In this document: positions 38,723 to 50,138 of the stretch, one piece after another | Numbering within the stretch: the first letter of the stretch is position 1 | How the letters are laid out: each line of letters begins with the position of its first letter | The notes under the pieces: generated by a model | What the model was told of the DNA's origin: nothing | The model's input: only the letters and a program-made list of their open reading frames with translations | Database searches by the model: none | Assembly (NCBI RefSeq): GCF_900148505.1 | Contig: NZ_FRXO01000002.1 | Coordinates: forward strand, 310,001 to 374,000 | Origin: Pseudoxanthobacter soli DSM 19599 | GTDB lineage: Bacteria; Pseudomonadota; Alphaproteobacteria; Rhizobiales; Segnochrobactraceae | Direction: 5' to 3' | Length of the DNA: 64,000 nucleotides | Translations under genes and position numbers: made by a program

Positions 38723-38810
38723 CCGGGCTTTCCGGCCCGGCAGCGCCGCCTCAAGAGGCGATTGGCGGAAGACCGCCGCTGTTCCCCGGACGGCTTTGTG
38801 CCGTCCTTTT
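38723..38810 (+). terminator. Cluster of perfect hairpins ending in an intrinsic terminator
   Basis: Four perfect stems follow one another: CCGGGC/GCCCGG (38723-38740), CGCCT/AGGCG (38747-38760), GGCGG/CCGCC (38764-38777) and GGACGGC/GCCGTCC (38788-38806). The last is followed by TTTT on the plus strand, as in a Rho-independent terminator. Either a plus-strand RNA of unknown nature ends here, or the stems form a structured 5' leader of choX on the minus strand. Confidence 0.55.
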
Positions 38811-38840
38811 GTTGCGGGGTGGCACATATCGCCCACCCCG

Positions 38841-38856
38841 TTGAATACTCATTCAA
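38841..38856. promoter_or_regulatory. BetI-box-like operator 1
   Basis: TTGAATACTCATTCAA is a perfect TTGAAT/ATTCAA dyad with a 4-bp spacer, between the divergent choX and betI genes. BetI, encoded next door, is a TetR-family repressor that binds such dyads in other bacteria. Confidence 0.6.
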
Positions 38857-38884
38857 GGCTAAACCGGCGGCGCTGTCACGCACA

Positions 38885-38900
38885 TTGTTTAGTCGTTCAA
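38885..38900. promoter_or_regulatory. BetI-box-like operator 2
   Basis: TTGTTTAGTCGTTCAA matches operator 1 at 12 of 16 positions and begins 44 bp after it, about four helical turns, so bound dimers would face the same side of the DNA. Confidence 0.5.
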
Positions 38901-39005
38901 TGTCTAAAAATTGCGATTTCCCTCGGTATTCGATCACGGCACAATGGCGCCAAGCCCGGAACGGCCGCTCTGGCGGTCGCATGCGGCGGCTCGGGCGACT
39001 GGACT

Positions 39006-39021
39006 TTGATTGCCCGTTCAA
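39006..39021. promoter_or_regulatory. BetI-box-like operator 3
   Basis: TTGATTGCCCGTTCAA shares the TTG(A/T).T....(A/G)TTCAA pattern of the other two boxes. It also resembles, from memory, the E. coli bet operator. It lies about 130 bp before the betI ATG. Confidence 0.5.
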
Positions 39022-39153
39022 TCAGAGTCGCGGACAGCCCGTCGCCATCGACGAAGACGCAGCGGATCGCCGTGCCGGGCGGCCACGCAATGCGATGATG
39101 CAACCGGATCTTGTGCGGCATCTGCAACTGAATTCTGGGGGACGGCGGCGGCG

Positions 39154-39816
39154 ATGCGCGAAACGGCGGCAGGACGCAGCGAAGGACGGAGCGAGAGCGA
39201 GGACGGGCGGCGGCGTCAGCTGATCGACGCCACAATCGAATCGCTCGCCGATGTCGGCTTTTCCGCCTGCACCCTCGGCGATATCGCGCGCCGCGCCGGC
39301 GTTTCCCCGGGGCTCGTCGCCCATTATTTCGGCGACAAGGACGGCCTTCTGGAAGCGACCCTGCGCCATATGGCGACCCGGCTCGGACGGATCGCGGCCG
39401 ACCGGCTCGCGACCGCCCGCAACCCTCGCGAACGCATCCAGGCCGTGATCGACGCCACGCTCGCGCCGGAGGAGTTCGAGCGCCGCACCTCCAGCGTCTG
39501 GCTCGCGTTCTGGGGCGAGGTGCTGCACTCCACGCGCTTCAAGCGGGTGCAGAACGTCTACCAGAAGCGCATGCTCTCCAACCTGCGCCATGCCCTGAAG
39601 CGGCTGGTGCCGGCCCGCGAAGCGGAAGCGATCGCGGTTTCCATCGCGGCCATGATCGACGGTCTTTGGCTGCGACAGACGCTCGTCACGGACATCGACG
39701 ACCATGGTGCCAGCGCGCGGGCGATCGCCTCGTCGTTCGTCGACATGCGCCTCGCCGCCGTGAGGGCGAGCACACAGACCGCCACGCCGCCCGCTGCCCA
39801 TCCGAAAGGACCCATC
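39154..39816 (+). CDS. betI: BetI choline-responsive repressor, in frame with betB and without its own stop
   Basis: TetR family. The DNA-binding helix-turn-helix reads [34 protein letters not shown] (about residues 42-75 from ATG 39154, split here only for reference). The ligand domain has [11 protein letters not shown] and [10 protein letters not shown], both characteristic of BetI. BetI represses the bet genes until choline binds. About 203 residues would be expected for a separate protein, but no stop codon occurs before the betB ATG at 39817: the frame continues through a linker rich in Thr, Ala and Pro directly into BetB. Either BetI-BetB is a fusion of about 702 aa, or a stop has been lost recently. 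Confidence 0.85.
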
Positions 39817-41262
<1,446 letters not shown>

Positions 41263-41295
41263 GGCGTCGGCGAGCGGCAGGAAGTGGGGACAGTC

Positions 41296-42975
41296 ATGGC
41301 GGCGGCGACGGCTTCTGGCGGCGAGATGTTCGACTACGTGATCGTCGGGGCGGGCTCGGCCGGCTGCGTGCTGGCGAGCCGGCTGACCGAGGACGGCAAG
41401 AACAGCGTGCTGGTGCTGGAATATGGCGGCTCGGACCGCTCGATCTACATCCAGATGCCGGCGGCGCTGTCGATTCCCATGAACATGCCGAAATACAACT
41501 GGCACTATGAAAGCGAGCCGGAGCCGGGGCTCGGCGGGCGGCGGATGCACTGCCCGCGCGGCAAGGTGATCGGCGGGTCGTCTTCCATCAACGGCCTCGT
41601 CTATGTGCGCGGCAATCCGCTCGACTTCGAGGGCTGGGAGGAAGCGGGCGCGGCCGGCTGGGGCTATCGCCATGTGCTGCCCTATTTCCGCCGGGCCGAG
41701 ACGCGGGAGGAAGGCGGCGATGCGTGGCGCGGCGATTCCGGCCCGCTCGCGACGAAATACGGTCCGCTCAGAAACCCGCTCTATTCGGTGTTCGTGGAGG
41801 CGGCGAAGGAAGCCGGCTACCCGGCGACCGACGACATCAACGGCGCCCGGCAGGAAGGCTTCGGGCGCATGGACATGACCGTGAAGAACGGCGTGCGCTG
41901 GTCGGCCGCCAACGCCTACCTGAAGCCGGCCATGTCGCGACCGAACCTGGAGGTGCGCACCCACGCGCTGACGACGCGCATCCTGTTCGAGGGCAAGCGC
42001 GCGATCGGCGTCGCCTATCTCAAGGGCGACACGGAGCATGTGGTGAAAGCGCGCCGGGAGGTCATCCTCTCCGGCGGGCCGATCAACTCGCCGCAGCTTC
42101 TGAAGCTGTCCGGCGTGGGGCCGGCGGCGGAACTCTCCGCGCTCGGCATTCCCGTGGTCCACGATCTGCCGGGCGTCGGCGAGAACCTGCAGGATCATCT
42201 GGAATTCTATTTCCAGGTCGCCTGCACCCAGCCGATCACGCTCTATGGCCAGGCGAACCTTCTCGGCAAGGCCAGGGTCGGCGCCGAATGGCTCTTGACG
42301 AAGGGGGGCCTCGGCGCGTCCAACCAGTTCGAAAGCTGCGGCTTCATCCGGTCCCGGCCGGGGGTGCGCTACGCCGACATCCAGTACCATTTCCTGCCGA
42401 TCGCCGTGACCTATGACGGCCAGGGACTGGCGAGCGAGCACGGTTTCCAGGCCCATGTCGGCCCGATGCGATCGAAGAGCCGCGGCTGGGTGCGGCTGAA
42501 ATCGCGCGATCCCCGCGAGCATCCGTCGATCCGGTTCAATTATCTGAGCCACGAGGACGACATGGTGGAGATGCGCGCCTGCGTGCGTCTCACCCGCGAG
42601 ATCTTCGCGCAGAAGGCGTTCGATCCCTATCGCGGCAGGGAGATCCAGCCAGGCGCGGACGTCACCTCCGACGAGGCCATCGACGCCTTCGTCCGCGCCA
42701 AGGTGGAAAGCGCCTACCATCCCTCCTGCACCTGCAAGATGGGCTGCCGCTCCGATCCGATGGCGGTGGTCGATCCGGAAACCCGCGTCATCGGCATCGA
42801 GGGGCTGCGGGTGGCGGACAGCTCCATCATGCCGCGGGTGACGACGGGCAATCTCAACGCGCCGACCATCATGATCGGCGAGAAGGCCTCGGACCACATC
42901 CTCGGGCGGACGATGCTCGCCCCCTCGAACGCGCCGTTCGAGGCGCCGGAGAACTGGGTGACGACGCAGCGCTGA
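41296..42975 (+). CDS. betA: Choline dehydrogenase (FAD-dependent GMC oxidoreductase)
   Basis: 559 aa. It oxidises choline to betaine aldehyde, passing electrons from FAD to the respiratory chain at the inner membrane. The N-terminal FAD motif reads [22 protein letters not shown] signatures follow ([37 protein letters not shown]), and the C-terminal active-site region has [12 protein letters not shown] and [23 protein letters not shown] lies about 10 nt before the ATG; a GTG at 41284 and an ATG at 41326 are alternatives. It completes the betIBA set that uses choline imported by ChoXWV. Confidence 0.94.
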   Translation: MAAATASGGEMFDYVIVGAGSAGCVLASRLTEDGKNSVLVLEYGGSDRSIYIQMPAALSIPMNMPKYNWHYESEPEPGLGGRRMHCPRGKVIGGSSSINGLVYVRGNPLDFEGWEEAGAAGWGYRHVLPYFRRAETREEGGDAWRGDSGPLATKYGPLRNPLYSVFVEAAKEAGYPATDDINGARQEGFGRMDMTVKNGVRWSAANAYLKPAMSRPNLEVRTHALTTRILFEGKRAIGVAYLKGDTEHVVKARREVILSGGPINSPQLLKLSGVGPAAELSALGIPVVHDLPGVGENLQDHLEFYFQVACTQPITLYGQANLLGKARVGAEWLLTKGGLGASNQFESCGFIRSRPGVRYADIQYHFLPIAVTYDGQGLASEHGFQAHVGPMRSKSRGWVRLKSRDPREHPSIRFNYLSHEDDMVEMRACVRLTREIFAQKAFDPYRGREIQPGADVTSDEAIDAFVRAKVESAYHPSCTCKMGCRSDPMAVVDPETRVIGIEGLRVADSSIMPRVTTGNLNAPTIMIGEKASDHILGRTMLAPSNAPFEAPENWVTTQR

Positions 42976-43284
42976 GCGCGCGTCGGAGCGTGCCGAGCCG
43001 CGGTCGAGGGCACGGCCCTCGCCGTTCCCGTTTTTCACGCCACTTTATTCCGCGCGGCCGTGCTGCTAGAACGCCGGCCATGTCTGGAAAACGGCGCCTT
43101 TCGATCCGGCTGCGAATTACCGGCCCGGCCTCCGCGTGAGGCACGGGGCCATCGTCTCGTGCGCGGGGGTCGGGGTTCCTGGGATGCGGCGGCCATGCCG
43201 GACCGCCCCTCCGACAGACGCGCCCTTCCCCGGCCGGCAGCGCTCCAGATGCGGGCGCCCGCGCCGAACCCGAGACGACCGATC
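42976..43284. other. betA-ileS intergenic region (309 bp)
   Basis: Apart from the hairpin at 43005 it holds a possible ileS promoter, TTTATT (43044-43049) and TAGAAC (43067-43072) with 17-bp spacing. No gene is convincing, though the ileS frame is open back to about 43060. Confidence 0.35.
43005..43036 (+). terminator. Likely terminator of the bet operon
   Basis: CGAGGGC (43005-43011) pairs perfectly with GCCCTCG (43015-43021) around ACG. A run of T (43031-43035) follows nine bases later, so it may be inefficient. Confidence 0.4.
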
Positions 43285-46203
43285 ATGACCGACACCAAGT
43301 CCGAGTCCACCGCCCGCGACTATTCCGACACGCTGTTCCTGCCGGAGACCGATTTTCCGATGCGCGCCGGCCTGCCCCAGCGCGAGCCGGAGTTCATCGC
43401 CCGCTGGAAGCGGCTCGACCTCTACCGCCGCCAGCGCGAGGCCTCGTCGGGCAAGCCGAAATTCGTGCTTCACGACGGCCCGCCCTATGCCAACGGCAAC
43501 CTGCACATCGGCCACGCGCTCAACAAGATCCTCAAGGACGTGATCTCGCGCTCGCGCCAGATGGAGGGCTTCGATTCCAACTACGTTCCGGGTTGGGACT
43601 GCCACGGTCTGCCGATCGAGTGGAAGATCGAGGAGAAGTACCGCGCCGCCGGCAAGAACAAGGACGAAGTGCCGGTCGTCGAGTTCCGCAAGGAATGCCG
43701 CCAGTTCGCCGAGCATTGGGTCGGCGTGCAGGGCGAGGAGTTCCAGCGCCTCGGCGTTGTCGGCGACTTCACCAACCCCTACACCACCATGGCCTTCAAG
43801 GCTGAAGCGGTCATCGCCGGCGAACTGATGAAGTTCGCGGTCTCCGACCAGCTCTATCGCGGCTCGAAGCCCGTGATGTGGTCGGTCGTGGAGAAGACCG
43901 CGCTTGCCGAAGCAGAGATCGAATATCACGACCACCAGTCGGACACGATCCACGTCAAGTTCCCGGTGACGGCTGGCCCGGCGGAGCTCGCGGGTGCCGC
44001 CGTGGTGATCTGGACCACGACGCCCTGGACCATCCCCGGCAACCGCGCCATCGCGTTCTCGCCGCGCATCTCCTACGGCCTCTACGAGGTGACGGATGCG
44101 CCGGAGGACAACTGGGTGAAGGCGGGCGAGAAGCTGGTGCTCGCCGACGCCCTGGCGGAAGCCGTGTTCAAGGCCGCGCGCGTTACCGCGTTCGAGCGCC
44201 GCGCCGACGTTTCCGCCGAGGCTCTGGGCGCCGTGACCGCCGCGCATCCGCTTGCCGGCCTCGGCTACGGCTTCGCGGTGCCGCTGCTCGCCGGCGACCA
44301 CGTGACCGACGACGCCGGCACCGGCTTCGTGCATACCGCACCGGGTCACGGCACCGACGACTTCGAGGTCTGGATGGCGAACAAGGCCGCCATCGAGGCG
44401 CGCGGCATCGAAAGCCGCATCCCCTACACCGTCGACGCCGACGGCTTCCTCACCAAGGAGGCGCCCGGCCTCTCAGGCAAGCGGGTGCTCACCGACAAGG
44501 GCGAGAAGGGCGACGCCAACGACGCCGTGATCGCCGCGCTCCGCGAGGCCGGCGCGTTGATGGCGCGCGGCCGTATCAAGCATCAATATCCCCATTCGTG
44601 GCGCTCGAAGAAGCCGGTTATCTTCCGCAACACGCCGCAGTGGTTCATCGCCATGGACAAGCCGTTGGAAAACGGCCCCACGGACACGCTGCGCGCCCGC
44701 GCGCTCGCCGCCATCGCCGCCACGCGCTTCGTGCCGGAAGCCGGCCACAACCGCCTGCGCGGCATGATCGAAGCCCGTCCCGACTGGGTGGTGTCGCGCC
44801 AGCGCGCCTGGGGCGTGCCGATCGCGGTGTTCGTGGAGAAGGAAACCGGCACGGTCCTGAAGGATGCCGCCGTCAATGCCCGCATCCTCGCCGCCTTCGA
44901 GGCCGAGGGCGCGGACGCCTGGTTCGAGGCCGGCGCCGCGGCGCGCTTCCTAGCGCCCGAGCACGATCCGGCGAAGTTCGAGAAGGTCGACGACATTCTC
45001 GACGTCTGGTTCGATTCCGGCTCCACCCACGCCTTCGTGCTGGAAGGCCGCGGCGACCTGAAATGGCCGGCCGACGTCTATCTCGAGGGCTCCGACCAGC
45101 ATCGCGGCTGGTTCCATTCCTCGCTGCTGGAATCCTGCGGCACCCGTGGCCGCGCGCCCTACGACACCGTCGTCACCCATGGCTTCACCATGGACGAGGA
45201 CGGCCGCAAGATGTCGAAGTCGCTCGGCAACACCGTCGCGCCTCAGGACGTCATCAAGCAGTACGGCGCCGACATCCTGCGGCTCTGGGTCGTGTCCGCC
45301 GACTATTCCGAGGACAGCCGCATCGGGCCGGAAATCCTGAAGACCACGGCCGACACCTACCGCAAGCTGCGCAACACGATGCGCTGGATGCTGGGCACCC
45401 TCGCCCATTACGACGGCACCGAGGTGCCCGAGAGCGAGATGCCCGAACTGGAGCGGCTGATCCTGCACCGGCTGCACGAACTCGACGGCATCGTGCGCGA
45501 AGGCTACGCGGCGTTCGACTTCAAGCGCATCGTCTCGCAGCTGACGTCGTTCATGATCGTCGACCTGTCGGCGTTCTATTTCGATATCCGCAAGGACGCG
45601 CTCTACTGCGATCCGTGGTCGTCGGTGCGCCGGCGCGCCGCGCTTTCGGTGGTGGACAAGGTGTTCTCGTGCCTCACCGCGTGGCTGGCGCCGCTGCTGC
45701 CGTTCACCATCGAGGAAAGCTGGCTGTCGCGGCATCCGTCGGAGGACGGCTCGGTTCACCTGCGCCAGTTCCCCGCGGTTCCGGCAAGCTGGCGCGACGA
45801 CGCGCTGGCCGAGAAGTGGCGCAAGGTGCGTCTCGTGCGCAAGGTCGTGACCGGCGCGCTCGAGATCGAGCGCCGCGAGAAGCGGATCGGCTCCTCGCTG
45901 GAGGCGCATCCGGTGGTCCATGTCACCGACCCGGCGCTTGCCGCCGCGTTCGAGGGCGTGGATCTCGCCGAGATCGCCATCACGTCGGGCGCGACGCTCG
46001 TCACCTCTGAAGCCCCGGCCGAGGCCTTCCGCCTCGATGACGTGGCGGCCGTTGCGGTGGTGCCCGGCCGTGCCGAGGGAACGAAGTGCGCGCGGTCGTG
46101 GAAGATCCTGCCGGAGGTCGGCTCCGACCCCGATTATCCCGACCTGTCGCCGCGCGACGCGGCGGCGATGCGGGAATTCGAGGCACGCCGCAAGGCCGCC
46201 TGA
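43285..46203 (+). CDS. ileS: Isoleucyl-tRNA synthetase
   Basis: 972 aa class-I synthetase that charges tRNA-Ile and edits mischarged valine. The HIGH motif is in [16 protein letters not shown] (about residues 70-85). The CP1 editing domain has [23 protein letters not shown] is in [13 protein letters not shown] (about 650), and an anticodon-binding helical domain follows. The ATG ([12 protein letters not shown]) is chosen on family length; the upstream open frame is low-complexity. The C-terminus lacks an evident zinc-finger Cys cluster, as in many alphaproteobacterial enzymes. It is followed by lspA, a common pairing. Confidence 0.96.
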   Translation: MTDTKSESTARDYSDTLFLPETDFPMRAGLPQREPEFIARWKRLDLYRRQREASSGKPKFVLHDGPPYANGNLHIGHALNKILKDVISRSRQMEGFDSNYVPGWDCHGLPIEWKIEEKYRAAGKNKDEVPVVEFRKECRQFAEHWVGVQGEEFQRLGVVGDFTNPYTTMAFKAEAVIAGELMKFAVSDQLYRGSKPVMWSVVEKTALAEAEIEYHDHQSDTIHVKFPVTAGPAELAGAAVVIWTTTPWTIPGNRAIAFSPRISYGLYEVTDAPEDNWVKAGEKLVLADALAEAVFKAARVTAFERRADVSAEALGAVTAAHPLAGLGYGFAVPLLAGDHVTDDAGTGFVHTAPGHGTDDFEVWMANKAAIEARGIESRIPYTVDADGFLTKEAPGLSGKRVLTDKGEKGDANDAVIAALREAGALMARGRIKHQYPHSWRSKKPVIFRNTPQWFIAMDKPLENGPTDTLRARALAAIAATRFVPEAGHNRLRGMIEARPDWVVSRQRAWGVPIAVFVEKETGTVLKDAAVNARILAAFEAEGADAWFEAGAAARFLAPEHDPAKFEKVDDILDVWFDSGSTHAFVLEGRGDLKWPADVYLEGSDQHRGWFHSSLLESCGTRGRAPYDTVVTHGFTMDEDGRKMSKSLGNTVAPQDVIKQYGADILRLWVVSADYSEDSRIGPEILKTTADTYRKLRNTMRWMLGTLAHYDGTEVPESEMPELERLILHRLHELDGIVREGYAAFDFKRIVSQLTSFMIVDLSAFYFDIRKDALYCDPWSSVRRRAALSVVDKVFSCLTAWLAPLLPFTIEESWLSRHPSEDGSVHLRQFPAVPASWRDDALAEKWRKVRLVRKVVTGALEIERREKRIGSSLEAHPVVHVTDPALAAAFEGVDLAEIAITSGATLVTSEAPAEAFRLDDVAAVAVVPGRAEGTKCARSWKILPEVGSDPDYPDLSPRDAAAMREFEARRKAA

Positions 46204-46329
46204 ACCGACGCTCGTGTGGGCGGCATCGGATGATGTCGCCCACCGCTTCCGACGCTCGCCGGGGCGCATTCCCGCCGATCGGACAGCCCACGGCGTTGCA
46301 ACCCGGACATTCGGAGACCCCTGGAAGAG

Positions 46330-46863
46330 ATGGCAGCCCCCCGAAGCCGCCCGCACGAAGCCGGAGCGACCCCAGGCGCAAAGCCGTCGATGCGCCTCGG
46401 CATCGCTATCGCCGTCATCGTTCTGCTGCTCGACCAGCTTTCCAAGCTGGCGCTGCTCAACATCGCCGACCTCGAATCCGGCGGCTACCGCCTGGCGCCC
46501 TTCCTCGACATCGTGCTGGTCTGGAACCGCGGAATCTCCTACGGCCTGTTCCAGCAGGACAGCGCCGTCGGCCGCTGGGGGCTCGCGGCGATCACGGTCG
46601 TCGCCGTAATCGCGCTGTCGATCTGGCTCCGCCGTGCGCGCGGGCCGCTGGTCGGCACCGCGCTCGGCCTCGTCATCGGCGGCGCCATCGGCAACGGCAT
46701 CGACCGCATCGCCTACGGTGCAGTCGTCGATTTCGTTCACTTCCACGTCGGCAGCTTCTCGTGGTACGTCTTTAACGTGGCGGATGTCGCGATCGTCGCC
46801 GGAGCGGCCGGGCTGTTGCTCGATGCGCTGATCGGATCGCGTCGGACAGACAAGCCGCACTGA
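46330..46863 (+). CDS. lspA: Lipoprotein signal peptidase (signal peptidase II)
   Basis: 177 aa from 46330. It is a four-helix inner-membrane aspartyl protease that cleaves prolipoproteins before the lipidated Cys. The catalytic Asp pair is visible in GNGIDRIAYGAVVDFVHF and VFNVADVAIVAGA. WNRGISYGLF is the conserved periplasmic NxGxxFG-like motif. A second in-frame ATG at 46390 (MRLGIAIAVIVLLLDQ) gives a 157-aa protein closer to the family's usual N-terminus, and the true start is undecided. Lipoprotein substrates are encoded nearby (47153, and pal at 58780). Confidence 0.94.
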   Translation: MAAPRSRPHEAGATPGAKPSMRLGIAIAVIVLLLDQLSKLALLNIADLESGGYRLAPFLDIVLVWNRGISYGLFQQDSAVGRWGLAAITVVAVIALSIWLRRARGPLVGTALGLVIGGAIGNGIDRIAYGAVVDFVHFHVGSFSWYVFNVADVAIVAGAAGLLLDALIGSRRTDKPH

Positions 46864-47152
46864 GCCTCTCCGTCCCGACGCGCTTTTCGGTCGAAGCGCA
46901 GAACCGACGGGGTTGTGCCGGATGCACGTCCCCCTCGCGGTGTGGCGTCGGATGTCGTATTGATGCCGCAAAGCAACGGTTTGCTTCCCGCGCTTGTCGT
47001 GCCTCGATCTGCAGAGGCTGCGATTCGGCATCGCGGAATGCGGAGCCCGTCCCACCAGTCCCTGCTGCCATGGACGGACGAACGAAACGGAGCCTGAAGT
47101 CTTGAGCCCTCGTCGAATGTTCGCCAGCCGCGGCGCTCCCGCTTCGTCCACG

Positions 47153-47962
47153 ATGACCAGGCTCGCCAGTCCCGTCGCTTTGGCGTTCGTGGCGGGCGCG
47201 GCGCTCGCCTTGGGCGGCTGCACCTCCGTGGTGAACGGCAACTATTATGCCGACGACGTCAAGGCCGAGCCGGTGCAGGGATCGGGCAGCGGCATGCTGG
47301 CCAAGCGCATCCTGACCGGTGCCGGCATCATCGATCCGCCGGCGGCTCCGATCGCCTACGTTCCCCGCTCGCCGCTTGCCATTCCGCCGTCGCTGAACAA
47401 CCTGCCGGCACCGGAAAGCAACGAGCAGCTGGTGGCCTCCGCCCAGTCGTGGCCGAACGATCCCGACAAGCAGAAGGCGGCGGAAGCGGAAGCCGAAGCC
47501 ACCGCTCCGAAGGCGGCGCTTGCGAGCGCCATGATGGATTCGGAAGCCGCGCGTTCCACGCCGGAGGAAATGCAGGCGGCCCGCATTCCCGGCGGCGGCC
47601 TCGTGAAGGGCGGTCCGGTGAGTGCCGCCGGCTCCGAGGCGCGTCAGGCCGGACGCACGCTGACCCCGAACGAGATGGCCTCGCAGAAGCTCAACAAGCC
47701 TGAGACTGCTGACGACGGCACGGTCGGGATCGGGGCGAACGCCGAGCGCAAATATCTGGTGCAGCCGCCGACGGCCTATCTGCAGCCGGCACCGAACGCG
47801 CCTGTGCCGGCCTACAAGAAGAACGTTTTCCAGCAATACAAGTCCTCGACGCCCGAGGTGAACCCGACTGCAAAGCCGAAGGGCGGCCAGTCCGATCAGC
47901 CGGAGTGGGTTGAGGACAGCTCGCAGTCGACGTCCGGCACCTCGGCCACGGCGACCCAGTAA
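47153..47962 (+). CDS. Predicted outer-membrane/periplasmic lipoprotein (DUF3035-like)
   Basis: 269 aa from the ATG at 47153. It has a classical lipoprotein signal: MTRLASPVALAFVAG then the lipobox ALGGC, with modification at Cys23. The rest is Ala/Pro/Lys-rich, low in predicted structure, with few aromatic residues, ending in a Ser/Thr tail. Upstream in-frame starts exist: ATG 47117, and TTG 47102 with GGAG about 10 nt before it, which would lengthen the n-region. Its position between lspA and two M16 peptidases is the usual place of DUF3035 lipoproteins, some of which are reported as outer-membrane assembly partners in Alphaproteobacteria. Function here is unproven. Confidence 0.75.
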   Translation: MTRLASPVALAFVAGAALALGGCTSVVNGNYYADDVKAEPVQGSGSGMLAKRILTGAGIIDPPAAPIAYVPRSPLAIPPSLNNLPAPESNEQLVASAQSWPNDPDKQKAAEAEAEATAPKAALASAMMDSEAARSTPEEMQAARIPGGGLVKGGPVSAAGSEARQAGRTLTPNEMASQKLNKPETADDGTVGIGANAERKYLVQPPTAYLQPAPNAPVPAYKKNVFQQYKSSTPEVNPTAKPKGGQSDQPEWVEDSSQSTSGTSATATQ

Positions 47963-48624
47963 CCGGCGGGATCCTCACAGGCGGCGGCGCACCACGCGCC
48001 GGTCCGCCCCTGGGGCGGCCGGTCGCCGGGGGCCAGTGTTGTGCGGCACGGCCGCAGGGCAGGCGCAGCGTTGTCGGCCCGCGGCGGATCGAAGGGGCAC
48101 GAACTAGCTGCCGCTCATTCGCCGCAAAGCCCCGCGTTTCACCACGGCCCCGGAAACACCGCGGCGAGGCCCGACGAAGGTCAGAAGGGCCCGGCCCGCT
48201 TCGCGCTCGCCGATCGCACGGCATCATCCGTCTGCCGGGAAATCGCTGCGGATTCAAAAGCTTGTGCACATCCTTCTCGTTCCGATCGGCTTGAGCCGTA
48301 CGGAATGTTCTCTGGCGCTCGCCGCCCGCCGCCGGCTTGAGATCACGGCCACCCGGCATCCCCAACATTACGAAGAATTCAGCTTGCGGGCGCATCGGCG
48401 CCACAAAGCTTGTCGAAGCTGCGTCGGCGCCGCCATCCGCTTCGGGATCCCGCCCTCTCATCGGGAGAGTTCGTCTTCCGGTGGCATGGAGAATGATCTC
48501 ACGTCCGGACGATGAGCCCGGACTTACGCGCGCATGAGCGGCCCTGCCGTCCAGCGGTCCGAGCCGGACGGCTCGCCGAAAATCGTCGTCCGGGCATCCG
48601 CCCACGAACCTTCAGAGGTCCACA
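47963..48624. other. Intergenic region with a repeat copy (662 bp)
   Basis: No gene is convincing on either strand. The central part (48201-48327) is a diverged copy of the palindromic element. The sequence from 48390 to 48430 contains AAAGCTTGTCGAAGCT and GGCGCC dyads of unknown meaning. Confidence 0.5.
48201..48327 (+). repeat. Dispersed palindromic element, diverged copy
   Basis: Same order as the copy at 12915: GCCGATCG, GCATCATCCG, GAAATCGCTGCGG, TTCAAAAGCTTGTGCACATCC, TTCTCGTTCCGATCGG, then GAATGTTCTCTGGCGCTC. Many substitutions have broken the perfect dyads, so this is an older copy. Confidence 0.65.
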
Positions 48625-50133
48625 GTGCCACGTTCCGGCTTCCTTCGCTCGATGTCCGCCACGGCCGAGACCGACCCGCACCGGGTTCGGCGCCAGCGCA
48701 GCGTCGGGTTCAGCGCCGTCGCCGCCCTCGTCGTCGCCACGGGCCTCTCCGTTGCGCCCGCCGAAGTTCGCGCCGAACAGCAGGCCGCGCCGCCGATCGA
48801 AGCGCCGCAGATCGCGCCGCAACTCTCGACCTTCACCCTCGACAACGGCTTGCAGGTGGTGGTGATCCCGGATCATCGCGCACCCGTCGTCACCCACATG
48901 ATCTGGTACAAGGCCGGTGCCGCGGACGAGCCACCCGGCAAGTCGGGCATCGCCCACTTTCTCGAACACCTGATGTTCAAGGGCACGAAGGCCCATCCGA
49001 CCGGCGAGTTCAGCAAGGTCGTGTCGGACATCGGCGGAGAAGAGAACGCGTTCACCTCCAACGACTACACCGCCTTCTATCAGCAGGTCTCCAAAGAGAA
49101 CCTGAAGCAGATGATGGAGTTCGAGGCGGATCGCATGGAGAACCTGGTGCTGACCGATGCCATCCTGGCGCCGGAAAAGCAGGTCGTGCTGCAGGAACGC
49201 GCCCAACGGATCGAAAACGACCCTTCCGCGGAACTCGCCGTGGCGATGTCGGCGGCGCTCTATGTTACCCATCCCTACGCCATTCCCGTGATCGGCTGGC
49301 GGCCCGAGATCGAGGCGCTGACGGCGAAGGACGCCCTTGCCTTCTATGACAAGTACTACACGCCCAACAACGCGGTGCTGATCGTCGCCGGCGACGTGAC
49401 GCCCGACGAGGTGAAGCGCCTCGCCGAGGAGACTTACGGCAAGGTTCCGCGCCGCTCCGAGCCGGGCGAGCGGGTGCGTCCGCCCGTGCCGGAACTCCAG
49501 GCGGAGCGGCGTGTGACGCTCAGCGACGAGCGTGTGTCGCAGCCGGTGGTGCAGCAGGCCTGGCTGGTGCCGACCTCGACCGCCCACGATCCGAAGGAAA
49601 CCGCCGCGCTCGCCGTGCTGGCGGAGGTGCTCGGCGGCGGCTCCACCAGCCGGATGTACGACGCGCTGGTTCGCAACGGCGGGCCCGCCACCGATGCCGG
49701 TGCCGGCTACCAGTCGGGCAGCCTCGACGAGGGCCGGTTCACGATCTACGTCATGCCGCGCGACGGCGTGAAGCCGGAGGACGCCGAGAAGGCGATGGAC
49801 GGCGTTCTCGCCGATCTCATCGCCAAGGGCGCGACCGCAGAGGAAGTCGACCGCGCCAAGCGCTCGATCATCGCCGACACCATCTACGCCCAGGACAGCC
49901 AGTCCTCGCTCGCCCGGGCCTTCGGCACCGGCCTGACGACCGGCGAGACCATCGATTCCATCCGCAACTGGCCCAAAGGCATCGCGGCGGTCACCCCGGC
50001 GGAGGTGCAGGCCGTGGCGCAGCGCTATCTCGGCAAGGAGCCGGCCGCAACGGGCGTGCTGTTGCCCAAGCCCGGCGGCAAGGGCGGCGGCGCCCCGGTC
50101 TCCCCGCTCACCTCCATCAACCAGCAGGGCTGA
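48625..50133 (+). CDS. M16-family zinc metallopeptidase (catalytic member)
   Basis: 502 aa, insulinase/pitrilysin family, secreted. After a twin-Arg-free hydrophobic stretch (FSAVAALVVATGLSVAPAEVRA) comes the M16A domain with the inverted zinc motif HFLEH (about residues 112-116) and the downstream Glu in the LQERAQRIEND region. The C-terminal half has the usual QQAWLVP and LGGGSTSRMYDALV segments. It probably degrades peptides in the periplasm. The start is GTG, favoured by AGAGG 6 nt upstream; an ATG at 48652 is the alternative. It is paired with a non-catalytic partner 5 bp downstream. Confidence 0.92.
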   Translation: MPRSGFLRSMSATAETDPHRVRRQRSVGFSAVAALVVATGLSVAPAEVRAEQQAAPPIEAPQIAPQLSTFTLDNGLQVVVIPDHRAPVVTHMIWYKAGAADEPPGKSGIAHFLEHLMFKGTKAHPTGEFSKVVSDIGGEENAFTSNDYTAFYQQVSKENLKQMMEFEADRMENLVLTDAILAPEKQVVLQERAQRIENDPSAELAVAMSAALYVTHPYAIPVIGWRPEIEALTAKDALAFYDKYYTPNNAVLIVAGDVTPDEVKRLAEETYGKVPRRSEPGERVRPPVPELQAERRVTLSDERVSQPVVQQAWLVPTSTAHDPKETAALAVLAEVLGGGSTSRMYDALVRNGGPATDAGAGYQSGSLDEGRFTIYVMPRDGVKPEDAEKAMDGVLADLIAKGATAEEVDRAKRSIIADTIYAQDSQSSLARAFGTGLTTGETIDSIRNWPKGIAAVTPAEVQAVAQRYLGKEPAATGVLLPKPGGKGGGAPVSPLTSINQQG

Positions 50134-50138
50134 TTCCG

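Larger units (their letters stand above)
38521..39153. other. Control region between choXWV and betIBA (633 bp)
   Basis: No gene is called. The choX side (about 38640-38815) is GC-rich and packed with perfect hairpins; the betI side is AT-richer and carries three BetI-box-like dyads. These are listed separately. Open frames crossing it on both strands have no recognisable protein features. Confidence 0.6.
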
